A DNA stretch of 22,315 nt. Origin: an uncultured Christensenella sp. Lineage in GTDB: Bacteria > Bacillota > Clostridia > Christensenellales > Borkfalkiaceae. The DNA is taken from NCBI GenBank assembly GCA_910586365.1, contig CAJUGP010000006.1, positions 52,656-74,970 of the forward strand, in the 5' to 3' direction. The notes beneath the pieces were generated by a model that had not been told where the DNA came from, ran no database searches, and saw only the letters and a list, made by a program, of their open reading frames with translations. Shown here piece after piece: positions 14,397-22,315 of the stretch (position 1 is its first letter; each line of letters opens with the position of its first letter). A program made the translations under genes and the position numbers.

Positions 14397-15467
14397 ATGC
14401 TTTATTCGCCCGACGAACAAGCCTTAATTTGGCTGTGCGCCTGTACGGACACAGACCATCGGGAGCGCGCCGCGCTGCTGCGTGCGGTGAAGCGTCCCGC
14501 TCAGCTTTTCGAGCAGGGCGAACTTTTTTTCGCAAATGTGATAAAAAGGCGCGTAAACGGGTTATATAAAGAGGGCGGCTGTGCGTTCGAGGCGGCGCGT
14601 TTTGTTGCGGAAGAGGAGAAAAAGCAAAGATTTTTCGTCACCGCGGTGAGCGCGGATTATCCCGATTCGTTAAAACATATTGCCGATCCGCCCCTCGTGC
14701 TGTTTTGCGCGGGGAACGGGAAGTTACTGAAAACGCGTCGGTTTACGATCGTCGGATCGCGGATTATTCCGCCGTGGGCGGAAACGACGGGGCGCACGTT
14801 CGCGCAGACGCTGAGCGAACGGTTCACGATCGTAACGGGCTTCGCCGAAGGCGGCGACGGCGCGGCGATCGCGGGCGCGATGGCAAGCGGCAATCTGATC
14901 TGCGTGCTGCCCAACGGCTTAAACGAATGCTATCCCGCCGCGCATGCGCAGTTAAAAGAGCGCGTAAGGCGGAGCGGGTTGCTCGTGAGCGAGTATCCGC
15001 CCGACGAAAGGGTGAAAAAATATTCCTTTCATGCGCGGAACCGTCTGTTGGCAGGATTGAGCGAAGGTGTTTTGGTGCTGTCCGCGGCGGCGCGCAGCGG
15101 CACGCTGATCACCGCGAACTGCGCGCTCGAATACGGACGCGACGTGTTTGCGCTTCCGCACAATGCGGGTGTGAAGCAGGGCGAGGGCTGCAACGCGCTC
15201 ATCAAGCAAGGCGCCTGTCTTGTCACCGAACCGAGCGATATTCTCTCTTATTACGGCATGGACGCGGCGGCGCCCGTTGAATTCGAACTGAGTGCGGCGG
15301 AGCAAACGGTGCTCACCGTGCTGCAAAACGGCGGCGAATTGCACGTGACGCAGATCGCGGAAAGCGCGCGCATTCCCGTTTACGAGGCGTCGGCGACGCT
15401 TGCCGCCCTCGAAATAAAAAATTTGGTCGTCAGAGCGGGCGCAAACCGTTACGCCGCGCTGAAATAA
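14397..15467 (+). CDS. dprA: DNA-processing protein DprA
   Basis: DprA binds incoming single-stranded DNA and loads RecA in transformation. The 356 residues carry a variable N-terminal SAM-like region (1-80), the Rossmann-like core (about 80-285) with TIVGSR (117-122), FHARNRLLAGLSEGVLVL (211-228) and SGTLITANCALEYGRDVFALP (234-254), and a C-terminal winged-helix segment (about 298-354). The stretch TGFAEGGDGAAIAGAM (147-162) departs from the usual SGxAxGIDxxAHxGAL, with no His and Gly-Gly-Asp for Gly-Ile-Asp. The start is taken as ATG at 14397, 2 bp after the comM stop; a TTG at 14391 overlapping that stop would add two residues. Neither has a clear ribosome binding site, so coupling to comM is likely. 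Confidence 0.93.
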   Translation: MLYSPDEQALIWLCACTDTDHRERAALLRAVKRPAQLFEQGELFFANVIKRRVNGLYKEGGCAFEAARFVAEEEKKQRFFVTAVSADYPDSLKHIADPPLVLFCAGNGKLLKTRRFTIVGSRIIPPWAETTGRTFAQTLSERFTIVTGFAEGGDGAAIAGAMASGNLICVLPNGLNECYPAAHAQLKERVRRSGLLVSEYPPDERVKKYSFHARNRLLAGLSEGVLVLSAAARSGTLITANCALEYGRDVFALPHNAGVKQGEGCNALIKQGACLVTEPSDILSYYGMDAAAPVEFELSAAEQTVLTVLQNGGELHVTQIAESARIPVYEASATLAALEIKNLVVRAGANRYAALK

Positions 15468-15488
15468 CTTTTTGTAGAAGGAACAGCA

Positions 15489-17672
15489 ATGGATCTTATC
15501 ATCGTGGAGTCGCCTTCCAAGGCAAAAACAATTTCAAAATACTTAAAGGGAAAATATCGCGTCGACGCGTCGGGCGGACATATCCGCGATTTACCCGCAA
15601 GCAAGCTGGGCGTGGCGGTCGATAAAAATTTCGAGCCGAAATACGTTACGTCCCCCGGCAAGGAAGATACCATTAAACGGTTGCAGGAAGAGGCGGACAA
15701 AGCCGATAAAGTGTATCTTGCCACCGACCCCGACCGCGAAGGCGAGGCGATCTCGTGGCATCTGCAAACGGTTTTGGGGCTGGACGCGAGCGAAAAGAAC
15801 CGCATCGAATTCAACGAAATTTCGGCGCGCGCCGTCGAACGGGCGTTAAACGCGCCGCGGCAGATCGACTATAATTTAGTCAACGCGCAGCAGGCGCGCC
15901 GCGTGCTCGACCGTTTGGTCGGTTATAAGCTCTCCCCGTTCCTCAACAATAAGATCCAAAGCGGACTTTCGGCGGGCAGAGTGCAGTCGGTGGCGCTGCG
16001 GCTCGTCGTCGAGCGCGAGCGCGAGATCACGGCGTTCATTCCCGAAGAGTATTGGACGATCACCGCGGAATTGCAGGATAACGAGGGGAAGCATTCCCCC
16101 TTCAAAGCCGCGCTTGAAAAGTATCTCGGCAAAAAATATAAAATTTCGTCCAAAGAGCAGGCGGACGCCGCGCTTGCCGCGCTCGGCAGCGGGCAGTACC
16201 GTGTGGAGAGCGTGAAAAAGTCGATCACCAAATCGCACGCGCCCGCGCCGTTCACGACGAGCACGCTGCAACAGGACGCTTCCAACAAACTTAACATGAC
16301 GGCGCCCGAAACCATGCTCATGGCGCAGCATCTGTACGAGGGCATGGACGTGGAAGACGGCGGACACGTGGCGTTCGTCACCTATATCCGAACCGACTCC
16401 ACCCGCGTTTCGGAAGATGCGCAGAAGGCGGCGCTCGAATATATCAAAGAAAAATACGGCGCGGAATACGTTCCCGAAAAGCCTAATTTTTACGCCTCGA
16501 AAAAGGGCGCGCAGGACGCGCACGAGGCGATCCGTCCCATCGATCTTTCCCGCACGCCCGAATCGGTGAAAAAGCTGCTCGATAAAAAACACTATAACGT
16601 GTATAAGCTCATTTACGAACGATTCGTCGCCTCGCAGATGGCGGAAGCGCAGTACGACAGCATGCAGGTTTCCATCGTCAACGGCGATTACGGCTTGAAG
16701 GCGAGCGGCAAGGCGGTGCGCTTTGCGGGCTATACCGCCGTCTATCAGGATGCGAAAAAAGACGACGAAGAAGAAACGAAGGGCTTGCTGCCCCCCATGG
16801 ACGAGGGCGACCCCTTAAAAGAGCTTTCGCGCAAGGGCGATCAGAAGTTCACGAAGCCGCCGCTCCGCTATACCGACGCTTCGCTCGTCAAAGCGATGGA
16901 AGACAAGGGGATCGGGCGTCCTTCCACCTACGCTTCGATCATTTCGGTGCTCAACAAGCGCAAATATGTCGAAAAAGAGGGTAAATACATGAAACCCACC
17001 GAGGTGGCATTCCGTATTACCGATCTTTTAATGCAGTATTTTACCGATATTATGGACGTCGGATTCACTGCCGATATGGAAGAAAAGCTCGACCTTATCG
17101 AAGAGGGACGCGATTGGCATAAGCTCATAGCGGAGTTTTACCCGCCTTTCGAGGAGCGTTTGAAAAAAGCCAGCACCGACGGCGACGAGCTTACCGAAAT
17201 TCTGTGCGAAAAGTGCGGACACCCCATGATCCGCAAAGCGGGAAGATACGGCAAATATTTGGCGTGCAGCAATTATCCCGCCTGCTCGAACATCGTCAGC
17301 GAAAGCGAACAGGAGGTTTCAGACACGCCTTGCCCGAAGTGCGGCGCGATGATGGTCGTCAAAAACGGGCGTTACGGTAAGTTCCTTGCCTGCCCGAATT
17401 ATCCGACCTGTAAGACGACGCTGCCGTTCGGGGAGAAAAAAGAAGAAGTGTTCGAGGGGGTGTGCCCCGATTGCGGCAAGCCGACGCGCCGTCTGCGTTC
17501 CAAATCGGGCAAAACGTATTACGGCTGTTCGGGCTATCCCGATTGCAAATTCATGAGCTGGGATATTCCAACGGGCGAAAAGTGCCCCGTCTGCGGCAAG
17601 CCGATTGTCAAGACGCCAAAGGGGATCGTGCGCTGTTCGGATAAAGACTGCGCGCACAATAAATCCGAATGA
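15489..17672 (+). CDS. topA: DNA topoisomerase I (type IA)
   Basis: TopA relaxes negative supercoils by cutting one strand through a 5'-phosphotyrosine link. The 727 residues begin with the Toprim domain (Glu7 in VESPSKAKT; Asp80, Asp82 and Glu84 in TDPDREGEAISWHL), followed by the core with SAGRVQSVALRLVVERE (161-177) and the catalytic Tyr299 in FVTYIRTDSTR. The C-terminal end has four cysteine modules starting at Cys573, Cys615, Cys659 and Cys699; the first three have the full CxxC...C(x4-6)C pattern and the last is shorter and irregular. The ATG at 15489 follows AGAAGGAA. Its stop overlaps the trmFO start by 4 bp. Confidence 0.97.
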   Translation: MDLIIVESPSKAKTISKYLKGKYRVDASGGHIRDLPASKLGVAVDKNFEPKYVTSPGKEDTIKRLQEEADKADKVYLATDPDREGEAISWHLQTVLGLDASEKNRIEFNEISARAVERALNAPRQIDYNLVNAQQARRVLDRLVGYKLSPFLNNKIQSGLSAGRVQSVALRLVVEREREITAFIPEEYWTITAELQDNEGKHSPFKAALEKYLGKKYKISSKEQADAALAALGSGQYRVESVKKSITKSHAPAPFTTSTLQQDASNKLNMTAPETMLMAQHLYEGMDVEDGGHVAFVTYIRTDSTRVSEDAQKAALEYIKEKYGAEYVPEKPNFYASKKGAQDAHEAIRPIDLSRTPESVKKLLDKKHYNVYKLIYERFVASQMAEAQYDSMQVSIVNGDYGLKASGKAVRFAGYTAVYQDAKKDDEEETKGLLPPMDEGDPLKELSRKGDQKFTKPPLRYTDASLVKAMEDKGIGRPSTYASIISVLNKRKYVEKEGKYMKPTEVAFRITDLLMQYFTDIMDVGFTADMEEKLDLIEEGRDWHKLIAEFYPPFEERLKKASTDGDELTEILCEKCGHPMIRKAGRYGKYLACSNYPACSNIVSESEQEVSDTPCPKCGAMMVVKNGRYGKFLACPNYPTCKTTLPFGEKKEEVFEGVCPDCGKPTRRLRSKSGKTYYGCSGYPDCKFMSWDIPTGEKCPVCGKPIVKTPKGIVRCSDKDCAHNKSE

Positions 17673-18949
17673 TCAAGGTCATCGGCGCGGGGCTGGCAGG
17701 CGCGGAAGCGGCGTATTTTTTAGCGTCGCACGGCGTGGAAACCGAGCTTGTCGAAATGAAACCGCAAAAGTACACGCCCGCGCACACGAGTGCGAATTTC
17801 TGCGAGCTGGTGTGCTCCAATTCGCTGAAAAGCAACGACGTCGAGGGGAACGCCTGCGGACTTCTGAAAGAGGAAATGCGGCGCATGGGATCGCTTACGA
17901 TGCGGGCGGCGGAAGAGACCAAAGTGCCCGCAGGGGGCGCGCTCGCCGTCGACAGAGAGGCGTTTTCCGCTTACGTTACGCGTGAACTGCGTTCGCTTTC
18001 CGCTTTGCATATCGTCTGCCGCGAAGAGCGCGCGCTGCCCGAAGAGGGCATCGTCGCCACGGGTCCGCTCACGAGCGACGCTCTAAGCGAGGCGATCGTG
18101 CGGCGGTTCGGCGATTCGCTGCATTTTTACGACGCGACCGCGCCCGTCGTGACGGCGGAGAGCATCGATTATTCGCACGCGTTCGTCGGCGACCGTTACG
18201 GCAAGGGCACGGGCGATTATATCAACTGCCCCATGTCGAAAGAGGAATATGATGCGTTTATCGACGCGCTGTTGAGCGCGGAACGCGTGACGCTGCGCGA
18301 TTTTGAAAAACGCGAGATCTTTGAAGGGTGCATGCCCGTGGAAGTCATGGCGGCGCGCGGTAGGCAAACGCTCGCGTTCGGACCGTTGAAGCCCGTGGGA
18401 CTTGCGGACGCGTACGCCGTCTTGCAGCTGCGCAGGGAAAACGCCGCGGGAACGAGTTACGGTTTGGTGGGATTTCAGACCAATCTGAAATTCTCCGAGC
18501 AAAAGCGCGTGTTCTCGCTCATTCCCGCCTTAAATCACGCCGAGTTCGAGCGTTACGGCGTCATGCACCGCAACACCTTTTTGCAGTCGCCCGAAATTCT
18601 CAACGCGGATTTTTCAGTCAAGGATCAGCCGATGCTCTTTTTCGCGGGGCAGATCACGGGCGTGGAAGGGTATGTGGAGAGCGCGGCAAGCGGGCTTGTG
18701 AGCGCGATTCACCTGTATAACAGGCTGCGCGGCAAACCGGCGCGTCTGCCCTCGGCGGCGAGCGTGACGGGCGCGCTTTCGGAGTATATTGCAACGCCTA
18801 ACAAGCATTTTCAGCCGATGAACGCCAATTACGGTATTTTGGCGCCGCTCGGCAAGATCAAAGATAAAAAAGAAAAAAAGAGACTTTACGCCGTGCGCGC
18901 GCTCGAAGAAATCGAGGCGTTTTATGCGGCGGCGAGCGAGGAGGAATAA
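17669..18949 (+). CDS. trmFO: Folate/FAD-dependent tRNA (m5U54) methyltransferase TrmFO
   Basis: TrmFO makes 5-methyluridine (T) at position 54 of the tRNA T-loop using methylenetetrahydrofolate and reduced FAD. The 426 residues start with an FAD-binding GAGLAG (6-11). The two functional cysteines of the family are visible as Cys49 (ELVCSNSLKSN) and Cys221 (FEGCMPVEVMA). Other signatures are VPAGGALAVDRE, GDRYGKGTGDYINCPM and FAGQITGVEGYVESAASG. The ATG at 17669 overlaps the topA stop (ATGA), so translation is coupled. In Bacillus the next gene would be codV (xerC-like); here hslV follows immediately. It is a distant relative of mnmG at 3611-5476, which modifies a different tRNA position. Confidence 0.97.
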   Translation: MIKVIGAGLAGAEAAYFLASHGVETELVEMKPQKYTPAHTSANFCELVCSNSLKSNDVEGNACGLLKEEMRRMGSLTMRAAEETKVPAGGALAVDREAFSAYVTRELRSLSALHIVCREERALPEEGIVATGPLTSDALSEAIVRRFGDSLHFYDATAPVVTAESIDYSHAFVGDRYGKGTGDYINCPMSKEEYDAFIDALLSAERVTLRDFEKREIFEGCMPVEVMAARGRQTLAFGPLKPVGLADAYAVLQLRRENAAGTSYGLVGFQTNLKFSEQKRVFSLIPALNHAEFERYGVMHRNTFLQSPEILNADFSVKDQPMLFFAGQITGVEGYVESAASGLVSAIHLYNRLRGKPARLPSAASVTGALSEYIATPNKHFQPMNANYGILAPLGKIKDKKEKKRLYAVRALEEIEAFYAAASEEE

Positions 18950-19483
18950 ATGGAATTTCGCGGTACGACGATCTGCGCCGTTAAAAAAGGCGGCGTTACG
19001 GCAATAGCGGGCGACGGTCAGGTGACGATGGGCGAATCGGTCGTGTTCAAAAACACGGCGATCAAGGTGCGCCGCATTTACGGCGGCAAGGTGATTTTAG
19101 GATTCGCGGGTTCGGTTACCGACGCGTTTTCGCTTTCCGAACGGTTCGAGGGCATGCTCAATAAATTTGCGGGCAACTTAATGCGTTCGGCGGTGGAGCT
19201 TGCCGATCTGTGGCGTTCGGATAAAGTGGGCAGGAAGCTGGACGCCATGATGATCACGGCGGATAAGGATACGCTCTTGATCCTTTCGGGCACGGGCGAG
19301 GTCATCGAACCCGACGAGGGCATTTGCGCGATCGGCAGCGGCGGCAATTACGCTTTGGCGGCGGCGCGCGCCCTTTCGCAGAACACCGATTTTACCGCCG
19401 AGGAAATCGCGCGCAAATCGCTGAAAATCGCAAGCGAGATCTGCGTGTATACCAACGACCATATTATTTGCGAAACCGTGTGA
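18950..19483 (+). CDS. hslV: ATP-dependent protease subunit HslV (ClpQ)
   Basis: The peptidase ring of the HslUV two-component proteasome-like protease. The 177 residues read MEFRG and then Thr6 in TTICAV, so a five-residue leader must be removed to expose the N-terminal Thr nucleophile. GDGQVTMG (21-28) and GSGGNYALAAARAL are family hallmarks. B. subtilis ClpQ is known to use an N-terminal Ser; this protein keeps the Thr form common to other bacteria. The start codon touches the trmFO stop and GGAGGA lies just upstream. It pairs with hslU 72 bp downstream. Confidence 0.97.
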   Translation: MEFRGTTICAVKKGGVTAIAGDGQVTMGESVVFKNTAIKVRRIYGGKVILGFAGSVTDAFSLSERFEGMLNKFAGNLMRSAVELADLWRSDKVGRKLDAMMITADKDTLLILSGTGEVIEPDEGICAIGSGGNYALAAARALSQNTDFTAEEIARKSLKIASEICVYTNDHIICETV

Positions 19484-19555
19484 GGATTTACAGCGCATAA
19501 CGCTGTCGCGCACGCTTCCTTCGCTTAGTCTATTCTTTCAGGGAGAAACATTTTT

Positions 19556-20866
19556 ATGAATTTAAGTCCCAAACAAATCGTAAACGAACTCAATAAACAC
19601 ATTATCGGGCAGGACGAGGCGAAAAAAGCCGTTGCGATCGCGCTCAGAAACCGTTACAGAAGAGCGCAGCTTTCGCCCGAATTGCAGGACGAAATCACGC
19701 CCAAAAACATTATCATGAAGGGACCGACGGGCGTTGGAAAAACCGAAATCGCCCGCCGTCTTGCCAAGCTCGTCAAAGCGCCCTTCGTCAAAGTCGAAGC
19801 GACGAAGTATACCGAAGTCGGTTACGTCGGCAAAGACGTCGAAGGCATGGTGCGCGATTTGGTCGAGTGTGCGTTCCGCCTTGTCAAAGACGAAAAGACG
19901 GCGGAGGTTTCGGTAAAAGCGACCGACGCGGCGGAAAAGAAAATGGTGAAAATCCTTGCCGAAGCCAAAAAAGCCGATCGGGGCGAAACGGCGCGCGAGG
20001 TGTTCGAGGCGAATTTGCTCGAATCGCTCAGAAAGGGCGTGTACGATAAGCTCGTCATCGAAACCGAAGTCAAAGACGACCCCAAAACCATGGAGCTGAT
20101 GCCGGGCGGCGCGGCGATCAATCTTGGTTCGATTTTCGGGGAGATGCTGCCGCAGAAAAAGAAAAAGCGCAAAATCGCCGTGGGCGAGGCGATGAAGCTG
20201 TTTATCGCCGAGGAATCGGATAAGCTGATCGACGACGACGCGGTGAAAGAAGAAGCGTTGCGCCGCGCGGAGAACGACGGCATTATCTTCATCGACGAAA
20301 TCGACAAGATCGCGGGCAAGGGCAACACCTCGGGCGCGGACGTTTCGCGCGAGGGCGTGCAGCGCGATATTCTTCCCATCGTGGAAGGCAGCACGGTCAT
20401 GACGAAATACGGTGCGGTAAAAACCGATTATATTCTCTTTATCGCGGCGGGCGCGTTCCACGTTGCGCGCGTGGAAGACCTCATTCCCGAATTGCAGGGG
20501 CGTTTCCCCGTATCCGTCGAGCTTTCGTCGCTGACCAAAGAGGATTTCGTCAACATTCTCACGAACACCGAGCATTCGCTCACGCAGCAGTATGCGGTGC
20601 TGCTTGCGGTCGATCATATCGATTTGAAATTTACTTCCGACGCGATCGAGGCGATCGCCGAAATATCCGAGGAGATCAACCTCACGAGCGAGGATATCGG
20701 CGCGCGCAGACTGCATACGGTCATGGAATATCTGCTCGAAGATATATCTTATAACGCGGGCGGCGGCGATTATCCCGTCATTCCCGTTGAAGTTAACCGC
20801 GCGTACGTGCTCGAACATTTAAGCAAGATCACCAAAGACCGCGACTTGAAAAAGTACGTGCTGTAA
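19556..20866 (+). CDS. hslU: ATP-dependent protease ATPase subunit HslU (ClpY)
   Basis: An AAA+ unfoldase that feeds substrates into HslV. The 436 residues contain Walker A GPTGVGKT (56-63), the pore loop GYVG (89-92), an inserted helical I-domain (about 110-225), Walker B IIFIDE (243-248), QGRFPV with the arginine finger (314-319) and the sensor-2 segment GARRLHTVME (382-391). The C-terminal tail DRDLKKYVL, which docks on HslV, is intact. The usual HVAKPSDLIPELQG reads HVARVEDLIPELQG here. The ATG at 19556 follows AGGGAG. The 72-bp gap after hslV holds only a 5-bp hairpin and no evident gene. In Bacillus codY follows; here hisS does. Confidence 0.97.
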   Translation: MNLSPKQIVNELNKHIIGQDEAKKAVAIALRNRYRRAQLSPELQDEITPKNIIMKGPTGVGKTEIARRLAKLVKAPFVKVEATKYTEVGYVGKDVEGMVRDLVECAFRLVKDEKTAEVSVKATDAAEKKMVKILAEAKKADRGETAREVFEANLLESLRKGVYDKLVIETEVKDDPKTMELMPGGAAINLGSIFGEMLPQKKKKRKIAVGEAMKLFIAEESDKLIDDDAVKEEALRRAENDGIIFIDEIDKIAGKGNTSGADVSREGVQRDILPIVEGSTVMTKYGAVKTDYILFIAAGAFHVARVEDLIPELQGRFPVSVELSSLTKEDFVNILTNTEHSLTQQYAVLLAVDHIDLKFTSDAIEAIAEISEEINLTSEDIGARRLHTVMEYLLEDISYNAGGGDYPVIPVEVNRAYVLEHLSKITKDRDLKKYVL

Positions 20867-20902
20867 TTTTTCGTTTGAACGGTTAAGGAAAGGGTAGAGA
20901 AA

Positions 20903-22177
20903 ATGATCAATATTCCGAAAGGAACCAAGGACGTGCTGCCTGCCGAAGTCTATCTTTGGCATCACGTGGAAAACAAAGCAAGAGCTTGCGCGGAACGCTA
21001 CGGCTTCCGCGAGATCCGCACGCCCGTGTTCGAGCATACCGAACTGTTCGCGCGCGGCGTGGGCGATACGACCGATATCGTCGGCAAGGAAATGTATACC
21101 TTTCTCGACAAGGGCAACCGTTCCGTGACGCTGCGCCCCGAGGGAACGGCGGGCGTGGCGCGTTCGTTCTGCGAACATTCGCTCGGCGGCGGCGTTCTGC
21201 CGTTTAAGGCGTATTACCTCATCTCGGCGTTCCGTTACGAGCGTCCGCAGGCGGGCAGGCTCAGAGAATTCCATCAGTTCGGCGCGGAATTATACGGTGC
21301 GGAAGGGGCGTTCGCCGATGCGGAGGTGATTGCGCTTGCCGACGGTTTCCTGCATGATCTGGGTATTAAAAACGCGGCGCTGCAAATCAATTCGATCGGC
21401 TGCAAAACCTGCCGCGCGCAATATCATCAAGCATTAAAAGAATATTTCCGCCCGCATCTTTCCTCCATGTGCGCCGATTGCAACGCGCGGTTCGAGAAAA
21501 ATCCCATGCGCATGATCGACTGCAAGGAAGAAAAGTGCAAGGCGGTCACGGCGGGTGCGCCGCGCATGCTCGATTATCTTTGCGGCGACTGCCGCGCGCA
21601 TTTCGAGGAAGTGAAAGCGCTTCTCGACGGCGCGGGGATCCATTATACCGTGAACCCTTCGATCGTGCGCGGACTCGATTATTATTCGCGTACGGTGTTC
21701 GAGTTTACCTCGTCGGCGGCAGGCGCGCAGGGAACGGTGCTCGGCGGCGGAAGATACGATACGCTGCTCGAACAGATCGGTTCCAAGAGCGTGCCCGCGG
21801 TGGGCTTTGCGGCGGGGATCGAGCGTTTGCTGATGGTGCTTTCCGCAGAGAATACCGCGCTGCCCGACGAGGCGGCTCTCGACTGTTATCTTGCGGGCAT
21901 GGACGTTCCTTGCCGCGCAAAAGCCTTCTTGCTGGCGCGGCAGCTGCGCGAGGCGGGGTTGTCTTGCGAAACCGATTTGATGGCGCGTTCTCTGAAAGCG
22001 CAGTTCAAATACGCCGATAAACGCGGCGCGCGGTTCGTCGCCGTGATCGGTTCGAGCGAACTGGAAGAAGGGGCGGCGGAAGTGAAGGATATGAAAAATT
22101 CTTCTTCCGAACGCGTAAAATTCGGCGAATTGGCGCAATATATAGCCAAAAGAAAAGGAGAAAAAGAAAATGGGTAA
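20903..22177 (+). CDS. hisS: Histidyl-tRNA synthetase
   Basis: A class II synthetase that charges tRNA-His. The 424 residues have motif 2 RYERPQAGRLREFHQ (111-125), the histidine-specific motif RGLDYYSRTVFE (256-267), motif 3 in VGFAAGIERLL (300-310) and a C-terminal anticodon-binding domain (about 328-415). Between motif 2 and the histidine motif lies a cysteine-rich insertion with Cys167/170, Cys190/193, Cys207/212 and Cys227/230, a layout I know from clostridial HisRS that is likely to bind metal. The ATG at 20903 follows AAGGAAAGGG. No T-box leader fits in the 36-bp gap upstream, so expression probably depends on the operon. It overlaps trxA by 8 bp. Confidence 0.97.
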   Translation: MINIPKGTKDVLPAEVYLWHHVENKARACAERYGFREIRTPVFEHTELFARGVGDTTDIVGKEMYTFLDKGNRSVTLRPEGTAGVARSFCEHSLGGGVLPFKAYYLISAFRYERPQAGRLREFHQFGAELYGAEGAFADAEVIALADGFLHDLGIKNAALQINSIGCKTCRAQYHQALKEYFRPHLSSMCADCNARFEKNPMRMIDCKEEKCKAVTAGAPRMLDYLCGDCRAHFEEVKALLDGAGIHYTVNPSIVRGLDYYSRTVFEFTSSAAGAQGTVLGGGRYDTLLEQIGSKSVPAVGFAAGIERLLMVLSAENTALPDEAALDCYLAGMDVPCRAKAFLLARQLREAGLSCETDLMARSLKAQFKYADKRGARFVAVIGSSELEEGAAEVKDMKNSSSERVKFGELAQYIAKRKGEKENG

Positions 22178-22315
22178 AGTAAGAGAAATCAGCGGAGCGG
22201 AGCTGAAAGCGTTGCAGGCGGCGGGCAAAAAAATCGTATGCGATTTTTGGGCGGCATGGTGCGGACCTTGCAGAATGCTCGCGCCCGTGCTCGATAAGCT
22301 AACGGAAGAATTTAA
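22170..22315 (+). CDS. trxA: Thioredoxin, 5' part (cut by window end)
   Basis: The first 48 codons of a thioredoxin, a small dithiol reductase. The active site WCGPC (residues 30-34) is preceded by the typical strand IVCDFWAA, and the helix after it reads RMLAPVLDKLTEEF. The ATG at 22170 follows AAAGGAG (22154-22160) at 9-nt spacing and overlaps the hisS stop region by 8 bp, so the two are probably translationally coupled. The N-terminal segment before the active site is slightly short but normal for the family. The 3' end lies beyond the window. Confidence 0.93.
   Translation, partial: MGKVREISGAELKALQAAGKKIVCDFWAAWCGPCRMLAPVLDKLTEEF

Noticed and set aside
19491..19505. CAGCG/CGCTG hairpin between hslV and hslU
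   Set aside because: A 5-bp stem with no T-run in the middle of an expected hslVU operon; probably chance.
19562..20818. 418-codon open frame on the minus strand opposite hslU, and a 323-codon one opposite dnaA (5840-6811)
   Set aside because: Both lie antisense to unmistakable genes. Their translations are rich in Arg, His, Phe and Asp without domain motifs, as expected from GC-rich third positions on the other strand.

Overview
The window reads as a chromosomal housekeeping segment from a GC-rich member of the Firmicutes/Clostridia, probably uncultured. The pointers are strong AGGAGG-type ribosome binding sites, sigma-A-like promoters, Firmicutes-type families (VanW, TrmFO, cysteine-rich HisRS), and the order comM-dprA-topA-trmFO-hslV-hslU, which recalls the Bacillus subtilis dprA-topA-trmFO-codV-clpQ-clpY-codY region. 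A finer placement (for example a Christensenellales/Borkfalkiaceae-like lineage) would be a guess. I see no phage, IS, CRISPR, rRNA or tRNA.

Layout. Positions 1-240 hold two blocks of short intergenic repeats in opposite orientations. Positions 257-3526 (+) form a tight four-gene run: a YfbR-like 5'-deoxynucleotidase, two tandem paralogous DUF3592-like membrane proteins and an MFS transporter. A bidirectional terminator near 3580 separates this run from the convergent mnmG. dnaA and mnmG form a leftward pair (6823 to 3611). recF diverges from dnaA across a 108-bp shared promoter region and is followed by a VanW-family surface protein. rplS (9524-9865) is a self-contained unit with a near-consensus promoter, a structured leader and a perfect 12-bp terminator stem.

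From 9945 a strong promoter begins a rightward run with no clear terminator before the window ends: a lipoprotein, a large multi-spanning GT-C/PMT-like membrane protein, comM, dprA, topA, trmFO, hslV, hslU, hisS and the 5' end of trxA. Genes overlap or sit a few to about 70 bp apart, so much of it may be one long operon or a set of coupled ones. It covers incoming-DNA handling (ComM, DprA), DNA topology (TopA), tRNA modification and charging (TrmFO, HisRS), ATP-dependent proteolysis (HslVU) and thiol redox (TrxA).

Most genes are ordinary. The best candidate for something undescribed is the pair at 10022-12840. The secreted lipoprotein and the outward-facing N-terminal domain of the adjacent glycosyltransferase-like protein are recognisably related, and in the membrane protein this domain appears to be inserted between the first membrane helix and a GT-C-like catalytic loop. 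Secondary points are a divergent dnaA/recF arrangement with no dnaN and no visible DnaA boxes, an inverted repeat lying over both divergent -10 elements, and a candidate L19 leader RNA.
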